Positions 9,231 to 16,330 of a DNA stretch of 23,469 nt are shown here, piece after piece. Source of the DNA: HGM04593 sp045533955 (GTDB lineage: Bacteria; Bacteroidota; Bacteroidia; Bacteroidales; Bacteroidaceae); contig JAZSIU010000042.1 of assembly GCA_045533955.1 (NCBI GenBank), forward strand, positions 1-23,469, written 5' to 3'. The notes under the pieces are model-generated. The model was not told the origin of the DNA, made no database searches, and saw nothing but the letters and a program-made list of their open reading frames with translations. Position 1 is the first letter of the stretch; every line of letters begins with the position of its first letter. The position numbers and the translations under genes were made by a program.

Positions 9231-10046
9231 TTACTTGTGTATGGTATCGTAGAGGTTGTTGCAGGCGGCATTAAACTCCTCGGGCGATTGCTTCTCGAGG
9301 ATGGGCTTGCCAAGCGAGCGGGCATACTCGATGAGTGTCTCGGGGATATTCTCGCCGTTTATTGTTACTGCGTCGCTGTAACGTATGGCCAATTTTGCGA
9401 GCTCTTCGCAGGTGGTTGGCTGGGGCATATCTCCAAGAAGCTCTGTTGTCATATCCTTGTGCAGAAGCTTCTGGGCGAAGCTCTCGGGGAAGGGAGTGTC
9501 AAAACCAAACTCACTGTCGTAGAGCGAGAAGATTACCTTTGAGTCGCGGAACGAGGGTTCGTCGCGGTAAGAGCTCTTTACGTACAGGGGTACAAGGGCT
9601 GTAATCCAACCGTGGCAATGTATAACGTCGGGGCACCAGCTTTGTTTCTTTACTGCTTCAAGAACGCCGCGGGCAAAGAATATGGCACGTTCGTCGTTGT
9701 CGGGGTACTCGACGCCTTTATTGTCGCGCACCATCTGACGATTCTGGAAATAGTCGTCGTTCTCGATAAAATATACCTGTATGCGGGCCGACTGAAGCGA
9801 TGCGACCTTTATTATCAACGGGTGGTCGGTCTCGTCTATGATAAGGTTCATTCCCGAGAGGCGCTGCACCTCGTGCAATTGGTTGCGACGGTCGTTTATT
9901 ATGCCCCATTTTGGGGTGAATATACGAGCTTCGCGGCCATTCTCTTGGATGGCTTGTGGCAGACTGCGACCTATATTTGCAATAGTCGATTCGGGTACAA
10001 AGGGTGTGATTTCTTGGGTAATAAATAATATTCTGTTTGTTTTCAT
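9231..10046 (-). CDS. Glycogen/starch synthase-like protein (GT5 N-terminal domain only)
   Basis: A 271-residue protein resembling the N-terminal Rossmann domain of GT5 glycogen synthases. MKTNRILFITQEITPF matches the first strand and loop, and WCPDVIHCHGWITALVPLYVK matches the conserved DVVHAHDWHTALVPLYLK region. It is about half the length of GlgA (roughly 480 residues) and lacks the C-terminal nucleotide-sugar domain. The KTGGL loop that binds ADP-glucose is replaced by VPESTIANIG. It is unlikely to be a working glycogen synthase; a regulatory, binding or divergent transferase role is an inference. The ATG at 10046 is chosen because an upstream in-frame start at 10085 lies at or before the likely transcription start. 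It is divergent from panC and leads the DUF4270 gene. Confidence 0.85.
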   Translation of the reverse strand: MKTNRILFITQEITPFVPESTIANIGRSLPQAIQENGREARIFTPKWGIINDRRNQLHEVQRLSGMNLIIDETDHPLIIKVASLQSARIQVYFIENDDYFQNRQMVRDNKGVEYPDNDERAIFFARGVLEAVKKQSWCPDVIHCHGWITALVPLYVKSSYRDEPSFRDSKVIFSLYDSEFGFDTPFPESFAQKLLHKDMTTELLGDMPQPTTCEELAKLAIRYSDAVTINGENIPETLIEYARSLGKPILEKQSPEEFNAACNNLYDTIHK

Positions 10047-10054
10047 CTTATAGT

Positions 10055-10080
10055 CCCGACGGATGTAGTTCCGTGGCGGG
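10055..10080 (-). promoter_or_regulatory. Hairpin at the 5' end of the GT5-like mRNA
   Basis: On the plus strand CCCG-ACGGA, a 6-nt loop, TCCGT, two unpaired G, then CGGG. The 9-bp stem sits at the predicted transcription start and ends 9 nt before the ATG at 10046. It could protect the mRNA end or affect translation. Confidence 0.5.
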
Positions 10081-10081
10081 T

Positions 10082-10114
10082 GCAAAATTACTGAAAATTT
10101 GCTACATAAGCAAA
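10082..10114 (-). promoter_or_regulatory. Bacteroides-type promoter for the GT5-like / DUF4270 operon
   Basis: On the minus strand TTTG (10114-10111), a 20-nt spacer, then TAATTTTGC (10090-10082). This matches the -33 TTTG / -7 TAnnTTTG consensus fully. The predicted start of transcription is near 10076. Confidence 0.75.
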
Positions 10115-10207
10115 TAGTTTCCTCTTTTTAGCTTATTTTAAATGCTTTTTATGATTATTGCGGGCTTATTAACTATTGATGTTTGACGAAAATATTTTTT
10201 GCAATTA

Positions 10208-10240
10208 TTTCGTTATCTGCTCAAATGTTTGTTACTTTGC
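10208..10240 (+). promoter_or_regulatory. Probable promoter for panC-panD
   Basis: TTTC at 10208-10211 and TTACTTTGC at 10232-10240 with a 20-nt spacer. Each box differs from the Bacteroides -33/-7 consensus by one base. It is divergent from the GT5-like promoter and lies about 50 nt before the panC start. Confidence 0.5.
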
Positions 10241-10289
10241 ACCCTAAAATGTGGGCTTTTGCTCACTCTTTTAGTATAAAGTGTTGAAA

Positions 10290-11141
10290 ATGAAAGTAAT
10301 TCGTACTATTGTCGAGCTGCGTGATGTGCTCGACGCTTATCGTAAGGATGGTAAGAAAATAGGCCTTGTGCCCACTATGGGTGCTCTGCACGCGGGGCAC
10401 GCTTCGCTTGTCGAGCGTTCGGTTGTGCAGAATGACGTTACAGTCGTGAGTATATTCGTTAATCCCACTCAGTTTAACGACAAGAACGACCTTATGAATT
10501 ATCCGCGTAATCTCGAGGCCGATTGTGCACTGCTCGAAGGGGTGGGGGCGCAAATTGCTTTTGCCCCCGAGGTTGCCGAGATGTACCCCGAGCCCGATAC
10601 TCGCGTCTTTAGCTTTGCTCCGCTTGACGAGGTGATGGAGGGCCCATTCCGCCCCGGACACTTTAACGGCGTTGCGCAGATTGTGAGCAAGCTGTTCTAT
10701 GCCGTGGAGCCTCACCGCGCCTATTTTGGCGAAAAGGATTTTCAGCAGTTGGCAATAATACGTGAGATGGTGCGGCAGCTGAGATTGGGGGTAGAAATTA
10801 TCGGCTGCCCCATTGTGCGCGAGGCCGACGGCCTTGCAATGAGCAGTCGCAATATGCTGCTTACGCCCGAGGAACGTACCCGAGCCCTTAAAATATCGCG
10901 CACGCTCTTTGCGAGCCTCGAGTATGCCAAAGAGAATACCTTGCAGCAGACAAAAGCCTTTGTCGAAGAGGCCATAAACGCCACCGAGGGCTTTAATTTG
11001 GAGTATTATCAGATTGTGGATGGCCGCACGCTGCAACCCGTCGGACAGTGGGACGACAGCGATTATATTGTTGGCTGTATAGCTCTTTTCTGCGGAAAAA
11101 TCCGTCTGATAGATAATATAAAATATAAGGAGGTGGAATAA
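10290..11141 (+). CDS. panC: Pantoate--beta-alanine ligase (pantothenate synthetase)
   Basis: A 283-residue cytoplasmic enzyme joining pantoate and beta-alanine with ATP to form pantothenate, the precursor of coenzyme A. The ATP-binding signature VPTMGALHAGH carries H34 and H37; SIFVNPTQF is the pantoate-binding strand; GEKDFQQ and the KMSKS-like loop MSSRN are also present. Length equals the E. coli enzyme. The ATG at 10290 is preferred over in-frame GTG/TTG codons at 10281 and 10284 because it gives the usual N-terminus MKVIRTIVELR. panD follows after 8 bp, and panD makes its beta-alanine substrate, so the two act in sequence. It is divergent from the GT5-like gene. Confidence 0.97.
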   Translation: MKVIRTIVELRDVLDAYRKDGKKIGLVPTMGALHAGHASLVERSVVQNDVTVVSIFVNPTQFNDKNDLMNYPRNLEADCALLEGVGAQIAFAPEVAEMYPEPDTRVFSFAPLDEVMEGPFRPGHFNGVAQIVSKLFYAVEPHRAYFGEKDFQQLAIIREMVRQLRLGVEIIGCPIVREADGLAMSSRNMLLTPEERTRALKISRTLFASLEYAKENTLQQTKAFVEEAINATEGFNLEYYQIVDGRTLQPVGQWDDSDYIVGCIALFCGKIRLIDNIKYKEVE

Positions 11142-11149
11142 TTGTGCCT

Positions 11150-11500
11150 ATGCTATTACAGATGATGAAGTCGAAACTGCATTGTGTTACTGTTACCGAG
11201 GCCAACCTCAACTATATGGGCAGTATCACAATTGACGAGGCACTTATGGAGGCTGCCGGCCTCTTGGAGGGTGAGATGGTGCACGTTGTCAACAATAATA
11301 ATGGCGAGCGCATTGTAACCTATATTATCCGTGGCGAGCGCAATTCGGGTGTAATATGCCTCAATGGTGCCGCAGCCCGAAAATTCCAACCGGGCGACGT
11401 TGCAATTGTGATGGCATATGCAATGATGACGCCCGAAGAGGCCGCCGCTTACAAGCCACGTGTGATTATTCCCGAGCGCGGAACAAACAGGCTTATCGGT
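11150..11500 (+). CDS. panD: Aspartate 1-decarboxylase proenzyme
   Basis: Makes beta-alanine from aspartate with a pyruvoyl cofactor formed by self-cleavage. The product is 116-117 residues. KSKLHCVTVTEANLNYMGSIT aligns with the family N-terminus and puts the cleavage site at Gly24-Ser25, exactly as in E. coli, when ATG 11150 is used; the family motif LNGAAARKFQPGD follows. A strong Shine-Dalgarno-like AAGGAGG (11127-11133) lies inside the end of panC, 10 nt before an in-frame GTG at 11144 and 16 nt before the ATG, so the GTG remains an alternative start. The stop is just before 11504. The gene is translationally close to panC and ends before a strong terminator. Confidence 0.95.
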
Positions 11501-11522
11501 TAAGTGATTAAAAGACGACAGG

Positions 11523-11556
11523 GTAGTCGGGGCGGGTATCCGCCCCTACTTTTTTT
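11523..11556 (+). terminator. Rho-independent terminator of panC-panD
   Basis: GGGGCGG (11529-11535), a GTAT loop, CCGCCCC (11540-11546), then TACTTTTTTT. Flanking GTAG/CTAC bases may lengthen the stem. It follows the panD stop by about 20 nt. Confidence 0.85.
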
Positions 11557-11565
11557 ATTTCATTA

Positions 11566-11631
11566 AGAGGGATGATAAAAAGACTCAGTAGCAAAAAGGT
11601 GCGGTCGGGATTACTCTATTTATCACCCTCT
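11566..11631. repeat. Inverted repeat in the 770-bp gene-free region
   Basis: AGAGGG-A-TGATAAA (11566-11579) pairs with TTTATCACCCTCT (11619-11631): 13 pairs with one bulged A and a 39-nt loop. There is no T-tract and no credible ORF. This is the first of several palindromes in 11504-12273. Confidence 0.5.
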
Positions 11632-11677
11632 CGGAATACTTATGCGGCTATTCTCTCTTTCATTTTATACTTTGGGT

Positions 11678-11703
11678 CTTACTTTTTTCTGAAAAAAAGT
11701 AAG
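11678..11703. repeat. Tight inverted repeat CTTACTTTTTT / AAAAAAGTAAG
   Basis: An 11-bp stem (11678-11688 and 11693-11703) with a 4-nt loop. It could act as a weak terminator in either direction or mark the edge of a dispersed noncoding repeat. A small GCCTC/GAGGC hairpin follows at 11737-11756. Confidence 0.55.
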
Positions 11704-11800
11704 CAAAAAACCTGCACCTAAAGAAATTGTCGCGGGGCCTCCTTTGCTCGTGAGGCAACGATGCGCTCACTCGGTCGGATGCTTGCTTGTCATTTCGGTT

Positions 11801-11961
11801 TACGATTGTTTTAAGGGTGCTGCGGAATTATAATCGACAATGCTTGCAGCAATAGTCGCGCGAAAGTGCAGGCGCAGCTTGCCGCGCGGGATGCGAATGG
11901 CAAGTATTGTCAACGCCGGGCGGTTAAACATACCTCGCACTTTTTCCTTAAAACAATCGTA
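11801..11961. repeat. 161-bp nested palindromic element (MITE-like or structured RNA)
   Basis: The outer arms are a perfect 16-bp inverted repeat, TACGATTGTTTTAAGG (11801-11816) and CCTTAAAACAATCGTA (11946-11961), extended inward by GTGC/GCAC with a T5 bulge. An inner pair, GACAATGCTTGC (11836-11847) and GCAAGTATTGTC (11900-11911), has one G-T pair; the core adds CGCGCG (11857-11862) and CGCGCG (11883-11888). No protein is supported. Symmetry at three levels fits a miniature inverted-repeat element or a long RNA hairpin. Confidence 0.6.
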
Positions 11962-12203
11962 CCTACATTGAATTTCTTTTTTATGGTGCAATAAATTAAA
12001 AGTAACCTTTTGTACGTATTATATGCAGCTGTTCTTGATGGTGAAAAATAGATTATTGATTCTTACCCACAGTAAATTTCTACTGAGCCGATAAAAAATC
12101 AAACGCACACACACACTCTCTCTTTAAAAAAACAGCTCAACTATATTTATAGGCAGCCTTCTTCTGTAATTGCGGCATTTTTCTTATAAGATTTTAACAT
12201 TCT
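11962..12203. other. AT-rich intergenic stretch before the kinase gene
   Basis: No credible gene is seen. It contains a small CAGTA/TACTG hairpin near 12070-12085 and a short CA/CT simple repeat at about 12105-12124. The kinase promoter lies at its right end. Confidence 0.5.
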
Positions 12204-12238
12204 TTTGGGCTCATTTTTGAAATTATTTATAATTTTGC
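12204..12238 (+). promoter_or_regulatory. Bacteroides-type promoter for the Ser/Thr kinase
   Basis: TTTG at 12204-12207, a 22-nt spacer, and a full-match -7 box TAATTTTGC at 12230-12238. It lies 36 nt before the ATG at 12274, which argues against an upstream start at 12205. Confidence 0.65.
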
Positions 12239-12273
12239 TTTTTTCTATTAAGTATAATATAAAAGAGAGAATT

Positions 12274-14016
12274 ATGCACCTACCAGATAACACCGTGCTT
12301 CAGGGTGGTCGATACATTATTAAGCGCTTTATAAACAGCGGTGGCTTCGGTTGCACCTACGAAGCCGAGCACACTCTGCTCGAAAAATGTGTGGCGATAA
12401 AAGAATTCTTTGTCAAGGATTTTTGCAACCGCGACGAGGCTACCGCACACATCACCGTGGGCACGATGAGTAAAAAAACGCTTGTCGAGAAACTGAAGAG
12501 AAAGTTTATCGACGAGGCCAAGGCTTTGTGTAAACTTCAGCATCCGGGCATTGTCAGAGTTTTTGATGTCTTTGAGGAGAATGGTACGGCCTATTTTGTG
12601 ATGGATTTTATCGATGGGCAGTCGCTCAGCGAGATTGTCAATGAACGCGGCCCGCTACCCGAGGCCGAGGCTCTGCATTATATTCGCAGGGTGAGCGATG
12701 CGCTGAAATACGTTCACGCCCATCATCGTCTGCATCTCGATATTAAGCCCGGTAACATTATGGTGAGTGCCGATAATAACACAGTGCTCATAGACTTTGG
12801 AGCCTCGAAGCAGTATGATGAGGCGGGCGGCGAAAATACCTCGACGCTAATGGGAAAAACCCCGGGTTACGCCCCGTTGGAACAGATGGGGTGCGACGTT
12901 GTGAAATTTCTACCCTCGACCGATATTTATGCTCTTGGTGCAACGCTCTATAAACTGTTGATGGGGGTTACTCCGCCTGCCGCCAATATGTTGGCTTGTG
13001 GCGAGAGCCTTGAGCCGCTTCCCCGAACTATCAGCGAGGGCACGCGTGCCGCCGTTGCAGCAGCAATGTTGTTGAACAAGAATCAGCGTCCGCAGAGTAT
13101 AGATGAGTTTCTGGCGCTCTTGGATGGCTCGGCCGAGAGCCTCGGGGTGGCAGACGAGGAGACTGTGAATAATACAAATGATGAGGCAACGATAGTGAAT
13201 GTTATGCCTGCTGATGATGAGCCTGCTCGCGCCTCCGCCGATGATGAAAAAACTCTCCCTGCTGCCGAGAATCGCGCTACTGCTTTTGTCGAGCCGGCAA
13301 AAAAAAGCGCCTCCGAGGCCGAGCCTCGGAAAGAGGCTGCACAGGCGCTCGCCGATGAACCTTCCGTATCACAAGAACGGAAATTTAGCAGCACGAGACT
13401 TGTATGCAGTCTGGCTGGTATCATTTTCCCAATAGCATTCTTTCATCCTTTAGGTCGAGGCGACGCCTCTGTTGCTGTTTCTTATTACTCTTACTATTTT
13501 ATAATAGGTGTTCTAAGTCTTTACTTTTTAGTTAAAGAGATGAATTTATTTTGCAAGGAAAATAATAAAAAACAAGATTCAATTGCACGTTTCTTTTACA
13601 TTCTGTTAAACGTCTGTACATTGTGGCTTTGTTTTCTACTTGAAACTGATTTTTATTGGTCGTTAGATGGCAATTATATTTATAATTATGCGTTTTTAGG
13701 CTTTATTGCATTTACTCTATTACCTTTGGGAACAATTCAGTTGTTACTATGGGATAGATTGGGGATTGTGAGTGTTCTGTTAGGCGTTTTCGGATTTTCG
13801 ATTCTTGTCGGTTGTACCACTCTTTATGCGCATCCATTTGCATATATTCTATTCTTATTTATATCAATTCAGCTCTTTTTATTGAGAATGAAGGCAGAGG
13901 GTGTAAGCTCGTGGGGACAGTTAGAGAATGGAATTTCTTTTAAAAAAACAAAGCTTTTGTATTTATTATTTGCTATTATAGTTTTTGTCATTTATCCCCT
14001 TGCATTGGTGTTGTAA
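12274..14016 (+). CDS. Ser/Thr protein kinase with C-terminal membrane domain
   Basis: A 580-residue Hanks-type kinase. The kinase domain spans about 1-285: glycine loop SGGFGCTYE (22-30), ATP lysine K43 in VAIKE, helix-C E81, catalytic loop HLDIKPGN (154-161, D156), DFG 174-176, the activation-segment end GYAPLEQ and structural D217 (DIYALG). The arginine of the usual HRD is leucine. A charged Ala/Glu-rich linker (about 290-375) leads to roughly six to seven membrane helices (about 380-580). The ATG at 12274 is chosen because the promoter -7 box lies inside any longer version. Base composition drops sharply in the membrane part. The linker contains a possible -1 frameshift signal at codons 342-344. 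Targets are unknown; no phosphatase or FHA gene is adjacent. Confidence 0.92.
   Translation: MHLPDNTVLQGGRYIIKRFINSGGFGCTYEAEHTLLEKCVAIKEFFVKDFCNRDEATAHITVGTMSKKTLVEKLKRKFIDEAKALCKLQHPGIVRVFDVFEENGTAYFVMDFIDGQSLSEIVNERGPLPEAEALHYIRRVSDALKYVHAHHRLHLDIKPGNIMVSADNNTVLIDFGASKQYDEAGGENTSTLMGKTPGYAPLEQMGCDVVKFLPSTDIYALGATLYKLLMGVTPPAANMLACGESLEPLPRTISEGTRAAVAAAMLLNKNQRPQSIDEFLALLDGSAESLGVADEETVNNTNDEATIVNVMPADDEPARASADDEKTLPAAENRATAFVEPAKKSASEAEPRKEAAQALADEPSVSQERKFSSTRLVCSLAGIIFPIAFFHPLGRGDASVAVSYYSYYFIIGVLSLYFLVKEMNLFCKENNKKQDSIARFFYILLNVCTLWLCFLLETDFYWSLDGNYIYNYAFLGFIAFTLLPLGTIQLLLWDRLGIVSVLLGVFGFSILVGCTTLYAHPFAYILFLFISIQLFLLRMKAEGVSSWGQLENGISFKKTKLLYLLFAIIVFVIYPLALVL
13299..13330 (+). promoter_or_regulatory. 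Candidate programmed -1 frameshift signal in the kinase gene
   Basis: Slippery heptamer A AAA AAA in frame (13299-13305, within a run of eight A), a 6-nt spacer, then hairpin TCCGAGGC-CGA-GCCTCGGA (13312-13330). A -1 shift meets a TGA at 13356-13358 after about 17 codons, giving a kinase without the membrane domain. The geometry resembles the E. coli dnaX signal. Frameshifting itself is inferred. Confidence 0.4.
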
Positions 14017-14031
14017 TAAGTAAATATTGCG

Positions 14032-14068
14032 GTATGAGTGGTTCGTTGAGGCTGCTCATACTTTTTTT
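14032..14068 (+). terminator. Terminator after the kinase gene
   Basis: GTATGAG (14032-14038) pairs with CTCATAC (14055-14061) and is followed by T7. It lies 15 nt after the kinase stop. Confidence 0.7.
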
Positions 14069-14209
14069 AAAAAAGTCTATCTTAACGGCTCAGTTTGTTC
14101 CTTTTCTCTTTTTGGACAAGCGTATCGCGCAATTTGTTTAAGCGCCTTTTTTATAGATGCCTTGTGCCGGGGCGAAGCAGGGTTGCAACGTTTTTCGGCT
14201 TGTTGTTTT

Positions 14210-14257
14210 AAAAACAGACAGACTGATGCTTTTTAAAGCATCAGTCTGTCTGTTTTT
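14210..14257. terminator. Perfect bidirectional terminator between convergent genes
   Basis: A 23-bp perfect inverted repeat, including ACAGACAGACTGATGC and its complement, with a 2-nt centre and A/T tracts at both ends. It lies between the kinase (+) and the hexosaminidase (-) and should stop transcription from both sides. The stretch 14069-14209 shows no other feature. Confidence 0.9.
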
Positions 14258-14276
14258 ATACTAATAATCTCGATTG

Positions 14277-16280
14277 TTATCGGGGCATTATTGGTGTCTC
14301 CATAAAGGGATAAACGGTGAGGTCCTTAATCTTACTGTTGAAGCGTCCGGCCTTGCTCAAGGGGAATACGAGTGTGCGTACGTAGTACATCTTGTCGTAT
14401 TTGTCGCTTGCGCTGTTGTGGTGATACTGTGTCTGCCTGTCGAGCTCCTCGACGAGCTTGCCGTTTACATACAGACGGGTTACACTCTGGTTACCGCTGA
14501 TTGTTACCTTGGCCTTTTCGCCGGGGAAGAAGCGGTAGTTGAATGTATTCAAATAACCGTCGCGTGCGAAGCCTATTTTACCCTCAACAGGGTCGCTCAG
14601 ATAGAATGTAGCGTTCTTAGAGCGGAAGAGCACTGCGCCTTTTCTCTCGGCAGCGGCCTCAATGTCGAACGATACGCTATAGTCCCAACCAATCTCCTCG
14701 ACGTCGGTCTTTTGTCCGGGCTTAACCTCGGCAAGCGCGAGGATGGGCTCCTGACCCTTGCTCATCTGACGACCTGCTACGTTTACGCCGGGAGCCTCGC
14801 TGATGCCGATACGTGCCTTGTCGAACTGCTCATATGCCACCGAGGGCTTTGCGCCTGTCCACATCTTGACTGCCATTGTCTGCATTGCGGGGAACACGCG
14901 GTAGTGAATATCCTGATAGCTGATGCCGTTGCCTGCGTGGTCGTTCCATACGGCGAACATTCCTCCCTTAATCTGGGGATGACGCTCCTCGAATTTCTGG
15001 TCGCCAATCTGTGCGGGTGTCCACGACTCGTACAGGAATTTGCAGTTGAGGTAGTCGTAGTAGTAACCTGCGGCGGGTACAATGTACAGATAGCCGTCGG
15101 GGATGCTGATGAGGTCGTACCCAAGCTCAATCATATCCTTGGGGTTGGCGTAGCCGTTGTACCAAGCACCAAGAAGCACATTATCGACCTTTACGGGTGT
15201 CTCGCCCTTGGCGTGCGTCAGGGCGCCCCAAGCGCAAGCCTGCTTGCCGTATTTCTCGACCAGACGGATGCAGTAGTCGGTAAAGTAGCGGAATTTCTCT
15301 ACTACTGCCTTGTCGCGGTTCGAGTATTCGTCGGTACCAACGTGTACGCGCTTGCCGCGGAAGACGGGCTCGTCGCCCTTGAGATACTCGTCGTAGAGCG
15401 AGTCGATGAATGTATAGGTCTCGGGCTTGAAGAGGTCGAGGTGATCCATTCCATACTCTTTGCTGCCGAGCTCGGGACGGAACTTTGTGAATGCCAATGC
15501 GTGTGCGGGGGCGTCAATCTCGGGGATAATCTCGACGTGCAGACCCTCGGCCAGCTTCTGAAGCTCTATAAACTCTTTCTTTGTGTAGTGGCCGTCGCGT
15601 GCCGTGAGGCCGGGGAAATACTCGCTCTCGAGGCGGAAGGCGCTCTGTGTTCTGTTCCAATCGTTGTTAAAGTACTGCTTGAATGAGTTGTCGTTAAGGT
15701 GAATCTGGAATGTGTTCATCTTGTAGTACGACATAAATTTTACGTAGTCCTGAAGGAAGTGCAGGGGGATGAATTTACGTCCGCAGTCGAGCATAAAGCC
15801 GCGCAAGGGGTAGTCGGGCCAGTCGCGGATTGTACCGCAAGCAAGCTCGCGTGCTTCGCTCTGCTCGGCCATCTGAAGGATGGTGCGTGTGGCCCAGAAT
15901 GCGCCGGTAGCTGTGGGGGCGGTTATCTGTACCTTGTTGCCAATTACAATCTGATAGCCCTCGTCGCCCAATTTCTTGTCTTTCTTGATGGCGAGTGAGA
16001 TGTCGCCTTTCTTTGCGCTGCCCTCGGCTGTGGCAAGCTCCTTGCCGAACATCTCGTTATAGTCGGCTGCAAATTGCTTGGCAATCTGCTCGAGCTGGGG
16101 GTTGTTCTTGGGGTAGACGATGCGTGTGGCATCACTAATGGTGAATGCTCCGTTGCCGCCGCGCCACTCGCGCAGTTCGGGAATCACGAAGGGTTTTTCA
16201 TTTTTGTCTGCTGCGGCAAATGTGGGCGATGCTATGAACAGGCCCATTGCTGCCAGCAGAAGGAAAAGTGTTTTTCTCAT
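14277..16280 (-). CDS. GH20 beta-N-acetylhexosaminidase, secreted
   Basis: A 667-residue exported enzyme expected to remove terminal beta-linked GlcNAc/GalNAc from glycans. The signal peptide MRKTLFLLLAAMGLFIASPTFAA has an AxA-type cleavage site near residue 23 and no lipobox. An N-terminal GH20b-like domain (about 30-150) precedes the TIM barrel, which contains the start motif LRGFMLDCGRKF, substrate-region HLNDN and the catalytic pair D317-E318 in HVGTDEYSN (the family usually reads HxGGDE). The C-terminal part (about 540-667) looks like a LamG/concanavalin-type beta-sandwich (DYSVSFDIEA to LYVNGKLVEEL). Host mucin or recycled amino sugars are plausible substrates. The preceding Fibrobacter-major-type gene ends 50 bp upstream and no clear promoter lies between, so they may be co-transcribed. 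Confidence 0.93.
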   Translation of the reverse strand: MRKTLFLLLAAMGLFIASPTFAAADKNEKPFVIPELREWRGGNGAFTISDATRIVYPKNNPQLEQIAKQFAADYNEMFGKELATAEGSAKKGDISLAIKKDKKLGDEGYQIVIGNKVQITAPTATGAFWATRTILQMAEQSEARELACGTIRDWPDYPLRGFMLDCGRKFIPLHFLQDYVKFMSYYKMNTFQIHLNDNSFKQYFNNDWNRTQSAFRLESEYFPGLTARDGHYTKKEFIELQKLAEGLHVEIIPEIDAPAHALAFTKFRPELGSKEYGMDHLDLFKPETYTFIDSLYDEYLKGDEPVFRGKRVHVGTDEYSNRDKAVVEKFRYFTDYCIRLVEKYGKQACAWGALTHAKGETPVKVDNVLLGAWYNGYANPKDMIELGYDLISIPDGYLYIVPAAGYYYDYLNCKFLYESWTPAQIGDQKFEERHPQIKGGMFAVWNDHAGNGISYQDIHYRVFPAMQTMAVKMWTGAKPSVAYEQFDKARIGISEAPGVNVAGRQMSKGQEPILALAEVKPGQKTDVEEIGWDYSVSFDIEAAAERKGAVLFRSKNATFYLSDPVEGKIGFARDGYLNTFNYRFFPGEKAKVTISGNQSVTRLYVNGKLVEELDRQTQYHHNSASDKYDKMYYVRTLVFPLSKAGRFNSKIKDLTVYPFMETPIMPR

Positions 16281-16330
16281 ACTTTTGTTTGTTTTTAATA
16301 TTGATTATAAAATAATGTTGTTGTTCATTG

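Noticed and set aside
12105..12124. CA/CT simple repeat that might act as a phase-variation tract
   Set aside because: It is short, impure, noncoding, and lies more than 80 bp upstream of the promoter boxes.
12205..12273. An upstream in-frame start for the Ser/Thr kinase that would add 23 hydrophobic residues
   Set aside because: The promoter -7 box at 12230-12238 lies inside it, so the mRNA should begin after this start; kinase homologues usually begin close to the glycine loop.
14274..15686. A 470-codon plus-strand open frame opposite the hexosaminidase
   Set aside because: It is the antisense shadow of a clear GH20 gene, with Cys/Val-rich low-quality protein sequence and no family motifs.
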